Source: Dongia mobilis (lineage in GTDB: Bacteria; Pseudomonadota; Alphaproteobacteria; Dongiales; Dongiaceae). Taken from it: a DNA stretch of 64,000 nt. The notes below the pieces were generated by a model. It was not told the DNA's origin and made no database searches. It was given only the letters and a program-made list of their open reading frames with translations. Positions 1 through 8,889 of the stretch are shown piece by piece (the first letter of the stretch is position 1; every line of letters starts with the position of its first letter). Position numbers and translations under genes: made by a program. The stretch is taken from contig NZ_SNYW01000009.1 of assembly GCF_004363235.1 (NCBI RefSeq), positions 186,001 to 250,000 on the forward strand. Direction: 5' to 3'.

Positions 1-1262
1 ATGACGCTGGGCCCGCGGAAGAAGATGCGGCCGATCCGCCGCTCCGGCAGCAGGGCGCCGGATTCATCGCGGATCTCGAAGGCATGGCCGGGCAGGGCCT
101 TGCCGCAGGCGACAAGCGCGCGCGCCTGGCGCCCGGGCTCGACCGGGGTTGCGACCTGGTCTTCCAGGTCGCCACGATCAATGTGATCGACGTGATAGGC
201 GCGGTCGAGCGGCGCGAAGCTCATCGCCAGCGTCGTCTCCGCCATGCCGTAACTCGGCACGAATGCCTCGTGATGGAACCCGAACGGGCCGAAGGTCTCG
301 CTGAAGCGACGCAGGATCGGATCCTGGACCATGTCGCCCCCAATGCCTGCCGCGCGCCAGCAACCTAGGTCGCCAGAAAACTCCGTGCCGCCGCGCATGC
401 GCTTGGTGCAGAGTTCGTAGCCGAAGGTGGGCGAATAGGCGAGGCTGCCGCGATTTTCGGCGATCAGTTTCAGCCAGGTCAGCGGCCGGCGGGCGAAATC
501 GCGCGTGGCGATGTAATCCACGGAAACCTGTCCGGTCGCGGGCACCAGCAGGAAGCCGACCAGGCCCATGTCGTGATAGAATGGCAGCCACGAGGCGCAG
601 CGGTCGGATTCGGTAATATTGAGGCCAAAATGGGTGATGGCGTAGGCGTTGGCCATCAATACGCGCTGGTGGATCTCGATGCCTTTGGGAAAGCGCGTCG
701 AGCCGGACGAATATTGAAGGTAGCCCGGTTCGTCGGCGGCGAACGGCTTGAGGTCGGCGTCGCGGGTCGGTAACGCCATGAAATCCGCGGCGCTGGCCGC
801 CATCCGCACGTGATCCAGTCCCTTCACCGCTTCGGCGAGAAAGCCGAGCAACGATTGCGGCGCCATCGCAAGGCTGGCCTCGCAACCCGCAATCTGCTGC
901 CGAAGCTGCGCGACATAGGCATCCCGACCGCCGAGGCTGGTCGGAATTGCGACCGGCACGGGCAGCAGCCCGGCATACTGCGTGGCGAAGAAGGCCGTCA
1001 CGAAATCCATGTCTGTGTCGGCAACAAGGACAATGCGCGAGCCGCGCTGCAACCCCAGACCGAGGAACCGGCGAGCCATGTCCTGCGCCCGATCACGCAG
1101 CTCGGCGTAGGAAAACACCGCCTGGAGATCACCCTTGGCCGAGTAGAAATTGAGCCCCGTCGCGCCCTTTGCCGCATAATCCAGAGCCTGCCAGAGCGTG
1201 TCGAAATCGCTGCGACGATGCGGGAGGCTGCTATTCGTTGTGGGCGTCGGTTTGAGGGTCAT
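1..1262 (-). CDS. Fatty acyl-AMP ligase (FAAL-type adenylate-forming enzyme), C-terminus cut by window edge
   Basis: The frame read leftwards from an ATG at 1262 stays open to the window edge, giving 420 codons of an AMP-binding enzyme. The adenylation P-loop YSSGSTRFPKG is at residues 184-194. It is followed by the WLPFYHDMGLVG stretch near 222-233 and a YGMAETTLA motif near 338, both typical of fatty acyl-AMP ligases rather than acyl-CoA ligases. A FRGPSVM segment lies at the cut end. FAALs activate a fatty acid as acyl-adenylate for transfer to a carrier protein or biosynthetic enzyme. The C-terminal subdomain is missing only because the window ends. It is divergent from the 1485 gene across a 222-base gap. 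The substrate and any carrier protein are unknown; the family call is firm, FAAL over FACL is likely. Confidence 0.9.
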   Translation of the reverse strand, partial: MTLKPTPTTNSSLPHRRSDFDTLWQALDYAAKGATGLNFYSAKGDLQAVFSYAELRDRAQDMARRFLGLGLQRGSRIVLVADTDMDFVTAFFATQYAGLLPVPVAIPTSLGGRDAYVAQLRQQIAGCEASLAMAPQSLLGFLAEAVKGLDHVRMAASAADFMALPTRDADLKPFAADEPGYLQYSSGSTRFPKGIEIHQRVLMANAYAITHFGLNITESDRCASWLPFYHDMGLVGFLLVPATGQVSVDYIATRDFARRPLTWLKLIAENRGSLAYSPTFGYELCTKRMRGGTEFSGDLGCWRAAGIGGDMVQDPILRRFSETFGPFGFHHEAFVPSYGMAETTLAMSFAPLDRAYHVDHIDRGDLEDQVATPVEPGRQARALVACGKALPGHAFEIRDESGALLPERRIGRIFFRGPSV

Positions 1263-1344
1263 CTGTTCGTCGGCCTGTTCCGGGGGCGTTCGTTCCGGCG
1301 GGAATGAGACCTTCGGTCGCATTCGGATAAATTGCGCCAGGGCC

Positions 1345-1377
1345 TTGCTATCCTTAGGATTTTGCGGTCCATAGCAA
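1345..1377. promoter_or_regulatory. Inverted repeat in divergent FAAL / 1485 intergenic region
   Basis: TTGCTAT (1345-1351) is repeated inverted as ATAGCAA (1371-1377), a perfect 7-base dyad. A second short palindrome, ATCCTTAGGAT (1350-1360), lies inside it. The position between two divergent genes suits an operator. No regulator gene is adjacent, so the function is inferred from symmetry and position only. Confidence 0.35.
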
Positions 1378-1424
1378 AACTGCCGGCCAGGGACAAGGCA
1401 ATCCGGGGCCAGATCAAAGGAAGG

Positions 1425-1454
1425 TTGGGTTGAGTATGCAATTCAGCTTACACT
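1425..1454 (+). promoter_or_regulatory. Candidate sigma-70-type promoter for the 1485 gene
   Basis: TTGGGT (1425-1430) and TACACT (1449-1454) are separated by 18 bases, a passable -35/-10 pair. They would place a transcript start about 25 bases before the ATG at 1485. The match is by eye and moderate. Confidence 0.3.
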
Positions 1455-1484
1455 TTCCTTACCATTACGTCGGGACCTATCGGA

Positions 1485-3470
1485 ATGAAGACATCGGATG
1501 TTGAAGTGGCGCCGGCGGCGGAAAAAGGATCCAGCCGGAACTTCCTGCTGGAATGGTTTCTGCCGGGCAAGGAAAAACCCAAGAAATTCAAGGCCGGTAC
1601 ACATCCTTCGGCCGGCGGCGTGCCAGACGCCAAGACCAAGGTCAGCCAATCCATTGCCGATGTCCTGGGGCTGCTGCGGGCCGACAAGGCGCATCGGGTC
1701 GGTGTCCACGGCGACGAGGCCTTCTTCCGGGCCTTCGCCGCCGAGTCGGCGGAAATCGAGGCCGTCTGGCTTTCTACCGACATCTTCCAGGACCAGCCGC
1801 GTGGGGCCCAGCCGCTCACGGCCGCCTCGCTCAAAACGGTCGACGCATTGGTCGCCGGCGGCGCTGACGTCGCGACCAGGTACCGCTACTCCCTGCGATT
1901 GATGCTGGCGCACGCTCCTGAAAAGCCGGTGCATTGGGTGGCGGAAAACTGGGAGTTCTGCGCCGGCACGGCTGCCATCCCGGCCGTGATCGACGACGTC
2001 GATGCGCTGGTTTTCAATCACTTCGAGGAATTCTTCGGCATCAAGGACCCGATCCAGTTCCGCTTCGAGGTCATAGCCGAGGGCAAGACGCTGCGCACCT
2101 ATCGTGTCCTGGGCCCGAGCCAGTCGACAAACCTCAATCTGAATTCGCTGATGCCCGACCGGCAGGGCGCCGTGTGCATGAAAGTATATGTGGCCCATCC
2201 GTTCCTGACCCGCGGCCGGCACTACCGCTTCCGGGTCTGCGGCGACGTATTCTGGAAGGACAGCTTCACAATCATTCACGGCTCGCACCAGTTCTTCAAG
2301 GACCCGCGCAAGATCCAGCCCTTTCGGCTGATCGATTCGGTTGTACGTTCGGGGGAAGTCGTGATGACGGTACCGAACTACGATCTCGACATGAGCGATG
2401 ATGACGCCATTGTCATCGGCAGCGGCGCGGACAAGCGGGTGCAGAAGCGCTCCCGCAGCAGGCCGGTCGAGGAGGTCCACTTCCAGCACGCCGCCGGCGG
2501 CGGCACGGTACGCAATTACTTTGCCGCATCCTATGCCGGGTATGGCACGTCGTTCTGGTACGCGCTCGATCACGATCTGGCGCCCGGCTCGGGCAAGCAG
2601 GGGTCGATAGCAGCCAACCATCTGTGCCGCGTGGGTGTCGACAACCGCGATGACATCCTGTTCACGCCGGAAGAACGCAGAATTGTCGAAACAGCCATCG
2701 CATCCGGCTTCATGATTCATCCGTGCTGCCTGCCGGTCACATCGCCGGACGATGCCCTTGCCTTTGGTTTCAACTTTGATGCGTCGAACCCGCCATTCGA
2801 TGACTACTGGATTCGCTTCTATGACGCGGCCGGCGGCTGTGTCGGCGAGCATCGCTATCACAAGGATTTCATCGGGCCAGTCCTGATCGACGACGTCCTG
2901 GCCCAGTGGTCGCATCCGCGCAAGGCGGAGGTCGTGATGGCATTGGTCTGTCCCGACCATCTCAAGATCGGGCTTGCGCCGCAGCGTCTGGTGACCACGG
3001 CGGACATGGTGGTACGCCATCGCCGGACCGGCGATCAGGATTTCACCGAATTCCAGTCATCCTGGCGCAATATCGGCGCCAACATCCCGACCCTGCCGCA
3101 TTGGCTGCACCCGTCCATCGGTGTCATGGGCCGCACCAACGTAATCGGCCGTGTGCGCACCAAGGGTGGCGGCCGAACCGGCGTGTTTGTCGCCAATGCC
3201 AGCGGCAACCTCAATTACGACATGAACGCCCGGGTCGAGATCTCGGCCATCAATCATGCGGGCGATCGTCTCAGCTACCACCTGACCTTGCCGGCTTTCG
3301 CAATCGGCCTGGTCTGGCTGGACGACGTCATGCCGGGGCTGGCCGCTCATATTGGGGCGAGCGGAATTGCCGCGCTTCAGGTAAAATCCGCGGATGCCGA
3401 CCTGACGGCGCATGTCCTCGGCCTCTCGCCGCAGGGCGCCGTTGGCCTGCAGCATCTTTGGGGTTACTGA
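1485..3470 (+). CDS. Uncharacterised 661-residue protein in the acyl-ligase/exporter cluster
   Basis: I do not recognise this protein. It has no signal peptide and no hydrophobic segment long enough for a membrane helix, so it looks cytoplasmic. After a Lys/Pro-rich start, the sequence is rich in aromatic and beta-prone stretches. The region around residues 180-290 (ending near IHGSHQFF) and the C-terminal part (about 540-640, with GRVRTKGGGRTGVFVAN) both look like beta-sandwich modules. No catalytic motif is evident. It is divergent from the acyl-AMP ligase and only 8 bases ahead of the 3479 gene, which is followed with overlap by an ABC exporter, so the three are probably co-transcribed. 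A role in making or presenting the exported product is plausible but is inference. Confidence 0.85.
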   Translation: MKTSDVEVAPAAEKGSSRNFLLEWFLPGKEKPKKFKAGTHPSAGGVPDAKTKVSQSIADVLGLLRADKAHRVGVHGDEAFFRAFAAESAEIEAVWLSTDIFQDQPRGAQPLTAASLKTVDALVAGGADVATRYRYSLRLMLAHAPEKPVHWVAENWEFCAGTAAIPAVIDDVDALVFNHFEEFFGIKDPIQFRFEVIAEGKTLRTYRVLGPSQSTNLNLNSLMPDRQGAVCMKVYVAHPFLTRGRHYRFRVCGDVFWKDSFTIIHGSHQFFKDPRKIQPFRLIDSVVRSGEVVMTVPNYDLDMSDDDAIVIGSGADKRVQKRSRSRPVEEVHFQHAAGGGTVRNYFAASYAGYGTSFWYALDHDLAPGSGKQGSIAANHLCRVGVDNRDDILFTPEERRIVETAIASGFMIHPCCLPVTSPDDALAFGFNFDASNPPFDDYWIRFYDAAGGCVGEHRYHKDFIGPVLIDDVLAQWSHPRKAEVVMALVCPDHLKIGLAPQRLVTTADMVVRHRRTGDQDFTEFQSSWRNIGANIPTLPHWLHPSIGVMGRTNVIGRVRTKGGGRTGVFVANASGNLNYDMNARVEISAINHAGDRLSYHLTLPAFAIGLVWLDDVMPGLAAHIGASGIAALQVKSADADLTAHVLGLSPQGAVGLQHLWGY

Positions 3471-3478
3471 CAGCCTTC

Positions 3479-4141
3479 ATGGTTCTGGCATCGTTTCTGA
3501 AAATTTGGCCGTCGCCTGCCAATCCGGCCTGGGGCAGTGCTGCAGCGGCCGCGGCCGTGCTGGGACCGGCGCTTGCCGTCGCGGTGGCGCCGCGCGCCGT
3601 GCTGCGCAAATTGAACGCGGCCGCGATGGCGCCCCTCAAGAACCGCTTCCTGGTCGATGGTCTCGGCGACCTGCCGTCGAAGGCGATTTGCGAGCACTAT
3701 ACCTATCTCGACATGACCGATGTCGCCCGCCACGGCGATGACGTGGCGGCGACAAGGCTGCACCGCTGGCTGGTCGCCAGCTGCGAGGCGGGGCGGCCTG
3801 TGACAGCTCGCGGTCAGGTAATTGACAGCGTCGAACTGGCGACCGCCTATTGCCAACGGAACCTGGCACTCTTTCGGTCACTGCAGCAGAACGGCTATAG
3901 TTATACTGGTCGAGATGAGATATGCCTTGGCATCACCGCCGACGGCGCGCTCCTGCACATGCGTCGCGGCACCCATCGCATGGCGGCGGCGCATATGTTG
4001 GCAATGCCGCGCATTACGGCCCGAATAACCCATGTCGACCGCAGGTTCGCCGCGGATGCGCTTCGGGCCGGTGAGCGGGGCGGGGCAATTGCCTCGTTGG
4101 CCAAGGCCATCCAGGAAGTGACGAGACAGACGCTTGCGTGA
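3479..4141 (+). CDS. Small protein with ParB/sulfiredoxin-like C-terminal segment
   Basis: This is a 220-residue protein starting at an ATG 8 bases after the preceding stop. The frame is open further upstream, but that part is antisense-like shadow of the 1485 gene. A hydrophobic Ala-rich stretch near residues 16-40 could be one membrane segment. The C-terminal half contains ICLGITADGALLHMRRG followed by THRMAAAHML, resembling the G-x-HR core of ParB/Srx-fold proteins, which bind or cleave nucleotides. Such domains also occur in sugar and envelope clusters without a link to DNA segregation. Its end overlaps the ABC exporter start by 8 bases, indicating translational coupling. The fold assignment is tentative and the function unknown. 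Confidence 0.75.
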   Translation: MVLASFLKIWPSPANPAWGSAAAAAAVLGPALAVAVAPRAVLRKLNAAAMAPLKNRFLVDGLGDLPSKAICEHYTYLDMTDVARHGDDVAATRLHRWLVASCEAGRPVTARGQVIDSVELATAYCQRNLALFRSLQQNGYSYTGRDEICLGITADGALLHMRRGTHRMAAAHMLAMPRITARITHVDRRFAADALRAGERGGAIASLAKAIQEVTRQTLA

Positions 4142-5846
4142 CGTATTTCGCATCTTTTTCAGCACCGGCTGGCGACAGCAGGTGCTTATCCTGATTGTCC
4201 TTCTGACCTCGGGGATCGTCGAGGTAGTCGGCATCGCCACGCTGTGGCCCATCATCGGCATTATCGGCGGTGAAGGCATGCCCAATGATCACATCATTGA
4301 CGACTACATCCGGTGGGCTCTGGAAGCGGTGGGACTCCCGCTGACCATCGAGGTACTGCTGGGCGTGATCCTTGGCGCCGCCATCCTGTCTTTCGCCTTT
4401 GGTACCGCCGGATCGGTGTTCGTCGGTCGCTCGGTGGCAAATTTCGGCACCGGCATACGGCTGCAACTGATTGACGCCCTGGTGCGCGCGCGCTGGAGCT
4501 ATTTCGTGGCACAGCCGGTCGCCCGCTTCACCGCGGCCATGAACTCGGACGCTGAACGCGCCAGTGTCGCCTTCAAATCTGCCGGCATGTGCCTCGTCGC
4601 CTTGACCCAGGCCGCCGTCCTCATGGTCATGGCGATCTTCGTTTCCTGGCCGTTCTTCCTTGGCGCCGTCGCCATCGCCACCGTCCTTTGGCTGGCGGTC
4701 GGACGCTACATGCGCATGGCCAAGAAGGCCGGCCGCGGCAAGAGCAAGCACAACCTAGCCCTGCTGCATTCGGTCACCGATGCGCTTACCAACGTCAAGG
4801 CGTTGAAGGCGATGAACCGGCACACCTTCATCGGCCATACCTTCGCGGTCCATATCGATCGCCTGCGCCGCGCCACCCAGGCGGAAACCTACAGCACCAG
4901 CGCAATGCGCGCGATCCAGGAACCGCTGTTCATATCGCTGCTCCTGGGCGGCCTTTACATCGGGCACACATTCCTTGGCATGGACTTGCGCGTGATGCTG
5001 GGATCAACCCTGCTGCTGAAGCGCATTGCCGACGCCATCGGATCGGTGCGCGCGAACTATCAGCGCGTCGCACTCGACCGGATCAGCTACTGGCAGCTTC
5101 AGAATCTCCTGGCGGAAATTCGCGCCAATCGCGAAGCCCTGATCAGTGGCAACCTGCCGCCGCTGCCGGCCGACATCACCCTTGCCAATGTCAGCTTCTC
5201 CTATCCCGGCAAGCAGGTGATGCAACACGCGAATCTGACGATGGATGCCGGACGGCTGACCACGGTGATTGGTCCGTCCGGCGCCGGCAAGACCACCATC
5301 GCCGACATGGTTGCGGGCCTTCACGCCCCGACCGAAGGTACAATCACGGTCGGCTCGACCCCGATCGACCAACTTGACATGGCGGCCTGGCGTCGGCAGC
5401 TCGGCTACATCCCGCAGGACAGCATCCTCTTCAACGACACCATCCTCAACAATGTGTCGCTGGGAGATCCGCGCATCCAGGAGAGTGAGGTCCGCGAGGC
5501 GCTGGTGGCGGCAGATGCCTGGGGCTTCGTCTCGAAACTGCCGGGCGGCCTCAATTTCTCAATCGGTGTCCGTGGCAGCCTGCTGTCGGGCGGCCAGCGC
5601 CAGCGATTGGCCATTGCGCGGGCCCTCGTCGGCCAGCCGCGACTGCTGATCCTCGATGAGGCAACGAGTGCACTCGATCAGAAGACAGCGCAGGAGATTG
5701 CGAAGTCGGCCCAGGCGTTGACCGGCAGCCGGACGATCCTCGCCATCACGCATCAGGCCCTCTGGGTCGACGCCGCGGACGCTGTCTATGAGATCCGCGA
5801 CGGGAAAGTGACGATGGCGGCGCCGGCCTTGTCGGGCTCGGCCTGA
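4134..5846 (+). CDS. ABC exporter, fused permease and ATPase
   Basis: This 570-residue half-transporter starts at TTG inside the end of the previous gene. The N-terminal ~320 residues carry the six-helix type IV exporter membrane domain. The ATPase follows, with Walker A GPSGAGKT at 380-387, signature LSGGQ at 484-488, Walker B ending in Asp508-Glu509, and an H-loop in AITHQ. All catalytic motifs are intact, so it should work as a homodimer, or as a heterodimer with the related protein encoded opposite at 5786-7642. Family members export lipids, glycolipids or peptides across the inner membrane. The last 61 bases overlap the convergent paralogue. The substrate cannot be read from sequence; the acyl-ligase and glycosyltransferase neighbours favour a lipid or acylated sugar. 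Confidence 0.93.
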   Translation: MRDVFRIFFSTGWRQQVLILIVLLTSGIVEVVGIATLWPIIGIIGGEGMPNDHIIDDYIRWALEAVGLPLTIEVLLGVILGAAILSFAFGTAGSVFVGRSVANFGTGIRLQLIDALVRARWSYFVAQPVARFTAAMNSDAERASVAFKSAGMCLVALTQAAVLMVMAIFVSWPFFLGAVAIATVLWLAVGRYMRMAKKAGRGKSKHNLALLHSVTDALTNVKALKAMNRHTFIGHTFAVHIDRLRRATQAETYSTSAMRAIQEPLFISLLLGGLYIGHTFLGMDLRVMLGSTLLLKRIADAIGSVRANYQRVALDRISYWQLQNLLAEIRANREALISGNLPPLPADITLANVSFSYPGKQVMQHANLTMDAGRLTTVIGPSGAGKTTIADMVAGLHAPTEGTITVGSTPIDQLDMAAWRRQLGYIPQDSILFNDTILNNVSLGDPRIQESEVREALVAADAWGFVSKLPGGLNFSIGVRGSLLSGGQRQRLAIARALVGQPRLLILDEATSALDQKTAQEIAKSAQALTGSRTILAITHQALWVDAADAVYEIRDGKVTMAAPALSGSA

Positions 5847-7642
5847 GTACTCCGGCCATTGCCCGCGTGGTGCGGCCTGGCCCGGTCGATGGCGGCCTTT
5901 CGCTCGGCTGCATCGAGTTCACTGACCTTGCCATGCGCGACGCGGTAGACCCGGTCGGCCAGTTCGACCCAGGCCGGCTGATGCGTGATAGCAAGCACGG
6001 TCAGTCGACCGCGTTCGCGCGAGACGGTGGCGCAGATTTCGGCCTCGGTATTGGGATCAAGCGCGCTGGTAGCTTCGTCCAGGATCAGCAGGGCGGGCTT
6101 CGTGACCAGCGCCCGCGCCAGGGCAATCCGCTGGCGCTGACCGCCGGACAATAGCACGCCGCGATCGCCGACCGTGGTCGCCAGCCCCTGCGGCAGTTCG
6201 CGCACGAAGGCCATGGCACCGGCCCTTTCCAATGCCTCGATGGCCGCGGCTTCGCTGATGCCGGGATCGCCCAGGGTGACGTTCATCAGGATCGTGTCGT
6301 TGAAGAGCAGGATCTCCTGCGGCACATAGCCGACCATGGAACGCCAGCGGCCAAGGTCGATTTCCGTGAGCGGTACGCCATCCAGCGTGATTCGGCCCTG
6401 ATCCGGCTCGAACAACCCGAGTATGAGGTCTGCGGTCGTCGTCTTGCCCGAGCCCGACTCGCCCACCAGTGTGGTGATACTGCCAGCCTTCAGTTCCAGC
6501 GACACGTCCTCAAGTACCGTGGCGCGGCCATAGGAGAAGGTGACCCGTTCCAACCTGCAGGATTCCTGCAGCGTCGGCAGCTTGCGGCCGCTGAACGTCT
6601 CAGCCGCGGCCATGGTGTCATGCAGCGTCTCCATCACGCCGTAATAGCCGACTTCGGCATTGACGGACTCGCGTATCGATTTCTGCATCTTGGCGAAGCT
6701 GCGGGTGAGCCCGATGATGAGCAGGCCGGAAACCAGCATGCTGGCCAGATCGAGTTCAAGCAACCTGACGCCGATATAGGTTATGGCTGCCAGCATGACG
6801 ATGATGATCAAATCCGGCAACCGGCTGGCCAACTGCTCCAGCAGGACAAGTTCGCGCAGCGACTGGCGAAGCGACTTCGTCTCGTTGCGCAGCTCGTCGA
6901 TCAGGACCTCGTGGCGATGCATCGCCTTCATAGGCTTGAACCCGACCACCACGTCATTGAGGTCCATCACGATCGTTCGCGTGGTCAGCAGCATCCGGCG
7001 CGAGAAAATGCGCGAACGCCGGGTCAGCCAGCGCATGGCGGTCCCGACCACCAAAGCCATGCCGACGCCAACCAGCCCAACCTGCCAATCCACCACAAAG
7101 ACGATGCTGCCGAGGACCAGCACCTGGATGGCCGAGGTGATGAGGGCCAGCGAGGTGCGATAGATGGCTGCGCCCCAGTTCGCCTCGTGGCTAATGGCGG
7201 CGGCGAAGCGGCCGATCGGATTGACCGTATAGTAGGACCAGCGCGCCGCCAGCATTGCGTCCATCAGGCGCGAGCGCAGCTCGGTTGCGATCTCGGCCAC
7301 CAGATAGCCGATATACCGGCTGACATTGAGCGAGATCACCGCCTTCAGGACGGCCAGGCTGACCATGACCAGGACCAGGGCGCCCAGGGACTTGTCGATG
7401 TGGAGCATCTCGAGGGCGCCAAGGATGATCCGTTCGACCTTGTTGGGCGCCTCGGTCTGGTCGCCGGCGACGATGGTCAGGATGGGGAACAGGCTGGCGA
7501 CGCTCATGCCTTCCAGCAACGACGCCGCCATGACCCCCAAGATGACGGGAATCTGACGCCACAACCCATGCTTGCGGATGACCAGGAAGGCATTGGTCAG
7601 CGGCGAGGGGGTCTCTTTGGATTCGGTCTTGGATCTGCCCAT
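5786..7642 (-). CDS. ABC exporter, fused permease and ATPase (paralogue of the 4134 gene)
   Basis: This 618-residue half-transporter has six predicted helices in the first ~320 residues. Its ATPase has Walker A GESGSGKT near 394, signature LSGGQRQR near 499 and Walker B LLILDEATSALD near 520, all intact. It is clearly related to the exporter at 4134-5846: both keep LLSGGQRQR, LFNDTIL and AITHQ in the same places. The two genes face each other and their 3' ends overlap by 61 bases, so the last ~20 codons of each read through the other. Its start faces the glycosyltransferase gene across a 338-base gap. Pairing with the other exporter as a heterodimer is possible but unproven. Confidence 0.93.
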   Translation of the reverse strand: MGRSKTESKETPSPLTNAFLVIRKHGLWRQIPVILGVMAASLLEGMSVASLFPILTIVAGDQTEAPNKVERIILGALEMLHIDKSLGALVLVMVSLAVLKAVISLNVSRYIGYLVAEIATELRSRLMDAMLAARWSYYTVNPIGRFAAAISHEANWGAAIYRTSLALITSAIQVLVLGSIVFVVDWQVGLVGVGMALVVGTAMRWLTRRSRIFSRRMLLTTRTIVMDLNDVVVGFKPMKAMHRHEVLIDELRNETKSLRQSLRELVLLEQLASRLPDLIIIVMLAAITYIGVRLLELDLASMLVSGLLIIGLTRSFAKMQKSIRESVNAEVGYYGVMETLHDTMAAAETFSGRKLPTLQESCRLERVTFSYGRATVLEDVSLELKAGSITTLVGESGSGKTTTADLILGLFEPDQGRITLDGVPLTEIDLGRWRSMVGYVPQEILLFNDTILMNVTLGDPGISEAAAIEALERAGAMAFVRELPQGLATTVGDRGVLLSGGQRQRIALARALVTKPALLILDEATSALDPNTEAEICATVSRERGRLTVLAITHQPAWVELADRVYRVAHGKVSELDAAERKAAIDRARPHHAGNGRSTQAEPDKAGAAIVTFPSRIS

Positions 7643-7821
7643 GGTCTCGGGTCGGCCCGATCTGAAATGGTTCCGTCAAGCGCCGGGGGCGGCCCTGAAA
7701 TGTCCTAGGAGCTGCCGATACCGCCGCATGCCCCGTCCGGTGCCCGGCTGTGATAACACCCGGGTCCCGGAAGTCAATTGGCGGCTTTTACGCACATGGC
7801 GGGGGGCGAATAACCCTGCAG

Positions 7822-7836
7822 GATTTGCGGCAAATC
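7822..7836. promoter_or_regulatory. Perfect 15-base palindrome, operator candidate
   Basis: GATTTGC and GCAAATC flank a single central G, a perfect dyad just upstream of the candidate -35 box at 7859. The location between divergent genes and the symmetry suggest a transcription factor site. The regulator is unknown. Confidence 0.4.
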
Positions 7837-7858
7837 GGCGCATTTTCAGTGGGTTCGG

Positions 7859-7887
7859 TTGCTGGCGCGGGCGTTCGCCAGTATCAT
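7859..7887 (+). promoter_or_regulatory. Candidate sigma-70-type promoter for the 7981 gene
   Basis: TTGCTG (7859-7864) and TATCAT (7882-7887) are 17 bases apart. The -10 box matches the consensus at five of six positions. A start near 7894 would give a leader of about 87 bases. Identified by eye. Confidence 0.4.
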
Positions 7888-7980
7888 TTTGCCATCAAGG
7901 GCCGCGTCCGGGCCGGTAGTTTGGCCGATTCCGGGCGGTTTCCGGCCCAGTGCCGAGCCGGTACTCAGGGGGTCACAGGC

Positions 7981-8889
7981 GTGCAGTACAAGCTGTTTAT
8001 CCAGTCCAACGACGAACAATATCTGGGTGCGCTCGTCGCCGGATATGCGGCCAAGCGCAACAGCCGCCAGCCCGATGCGTTCGATGTCGTCATCATGCAT
8101 TATGACGATTACCCGTGGCTGGAGGCCCGGGTGGGGCAGCCGTTCCTGCGCGGACTCGAGCGTCGGCCCTGGGCGCATGATGACCTGCAATCCTTTACGC
8201 CGCTCCGCTTTACGCCGCCCAAGGCGATGAACTATCAGGGCCGCGCCATCGTGATAGACCCAGACTGCTTCGCCGTTGCGGATATCATGGAACTCTTTAC
8301 CCGCGACATGCAGGGCGCCGGGGTGATGTGCCGCATGCGCCCGCCGCTCAAGGAAATGCCCGCCTATCGGGCCTCCAGCGTCATGTTGCTGGACAATGCC
8401 AAACTCACCCACTGGGATGCCGAAAAGACCTTCAACGAGATGTTCGAGTTCAAGACGGATTATCTCAAATGGATCAAGCTGGAATACGAGGCGGATTCCA
8501 ATGTCGGCCTGTTCGAGCCGGAATGGAACGATTTTGACAAGCTGACGCCGGCGACCAAAATCCTGCACACGACCTACCGCCGCACCCAGCCGTGGAAGAC
8601 AGGGTTGCCAATCGACTTCACCGTCCGGGTAAAGCCGGAAAAGCCGAAGTCACTCGCCCGCAATTTCCTCAAGAGCCTGAAACGCAGCATCGCCGGAGAT
8701 CGTCCGGGGCGCACCAAGAACGGATTCTATCAGCCGCATCCCGACCCGAACCAGGAGCGCCTGTTCTTCGGCCTTGTCGCGGAGATGCTGGCCAAGGGTT
8801 TGATCGACGAGAAACTGATCGAGCGCGAGATGGCCAGCAATCACGTGCGCCACGACGCCCTCGACCTGTGCCGGAAAGTGGCAGCGTGA
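7981..8889 (+). CDS. Probable GT-A-fold glycosyltransferase
   Basis: I chose the GTG at 7981 because a purine-rich AGGGGG lies about 9 bases upstream and family-like sequence begins here; the frame is open to 7750. The 302-residue product starts with a short beta-strand (QYKLFIQSN), and GRAIVIDPDCF has Asp93-Pro-Asp95 placed as the DxD metal/nucleotide-sugar motif of GT-A transferases. There is no signal peptide or membrane helix, consistent with a cytoplasmic enzyme. The C-terminus is basic around residues 215-240, which could help membrane association. It shares its strand with the oxygenase-like gene downstream (118-base gap). Donor and acceptor are unknown, and the family assignment rests mainly on the DxD context. 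Confidence 0.7.
   Translation: MQYKLFIQSNDEQYLGALVAGYAAKRNSRQPDAFDVVIMHYDDYPWLEARVGQPFLRGLERRPWAHDDLQSFTPLRFTPPKAMNYQGRAIVIDPDCFAVADIMELFTRDMQGAGVMCRMRPPLKEMPAYRASSVMLLDNAKLTHWDAEKTFNEMFEFKTDYLKWIKLEYEADSNVGLFEPEWNDFDKLTPATKILHTTYRRTQPWKTGLPIDFTVRVKPEKPKSLARNFLKSLKRSIAGDRPGRTKNGFYQPHPDPNQERLFFGLVAEMLAKGLIDEKLIEREMASNHVRHDALDLCRKVAA

Larger units (their letters stand above)
7643..7980. other. Divergent intergenic region between exporter and glycosyltransferase genes
   Basis: 338 bases without a supported gene. The glycosyltransferase frame stays open back to 7750, but that extension has no family-like sequence, so I treat it as non-coding. It contains a 15-base palindrome (7822-7836), a promoter candidate (7859-7887) and an overlapping imperfect hairpin (CTGGCG at 7862-7867, CGCCAG at 7876-7881). 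Confidence 0.6.
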
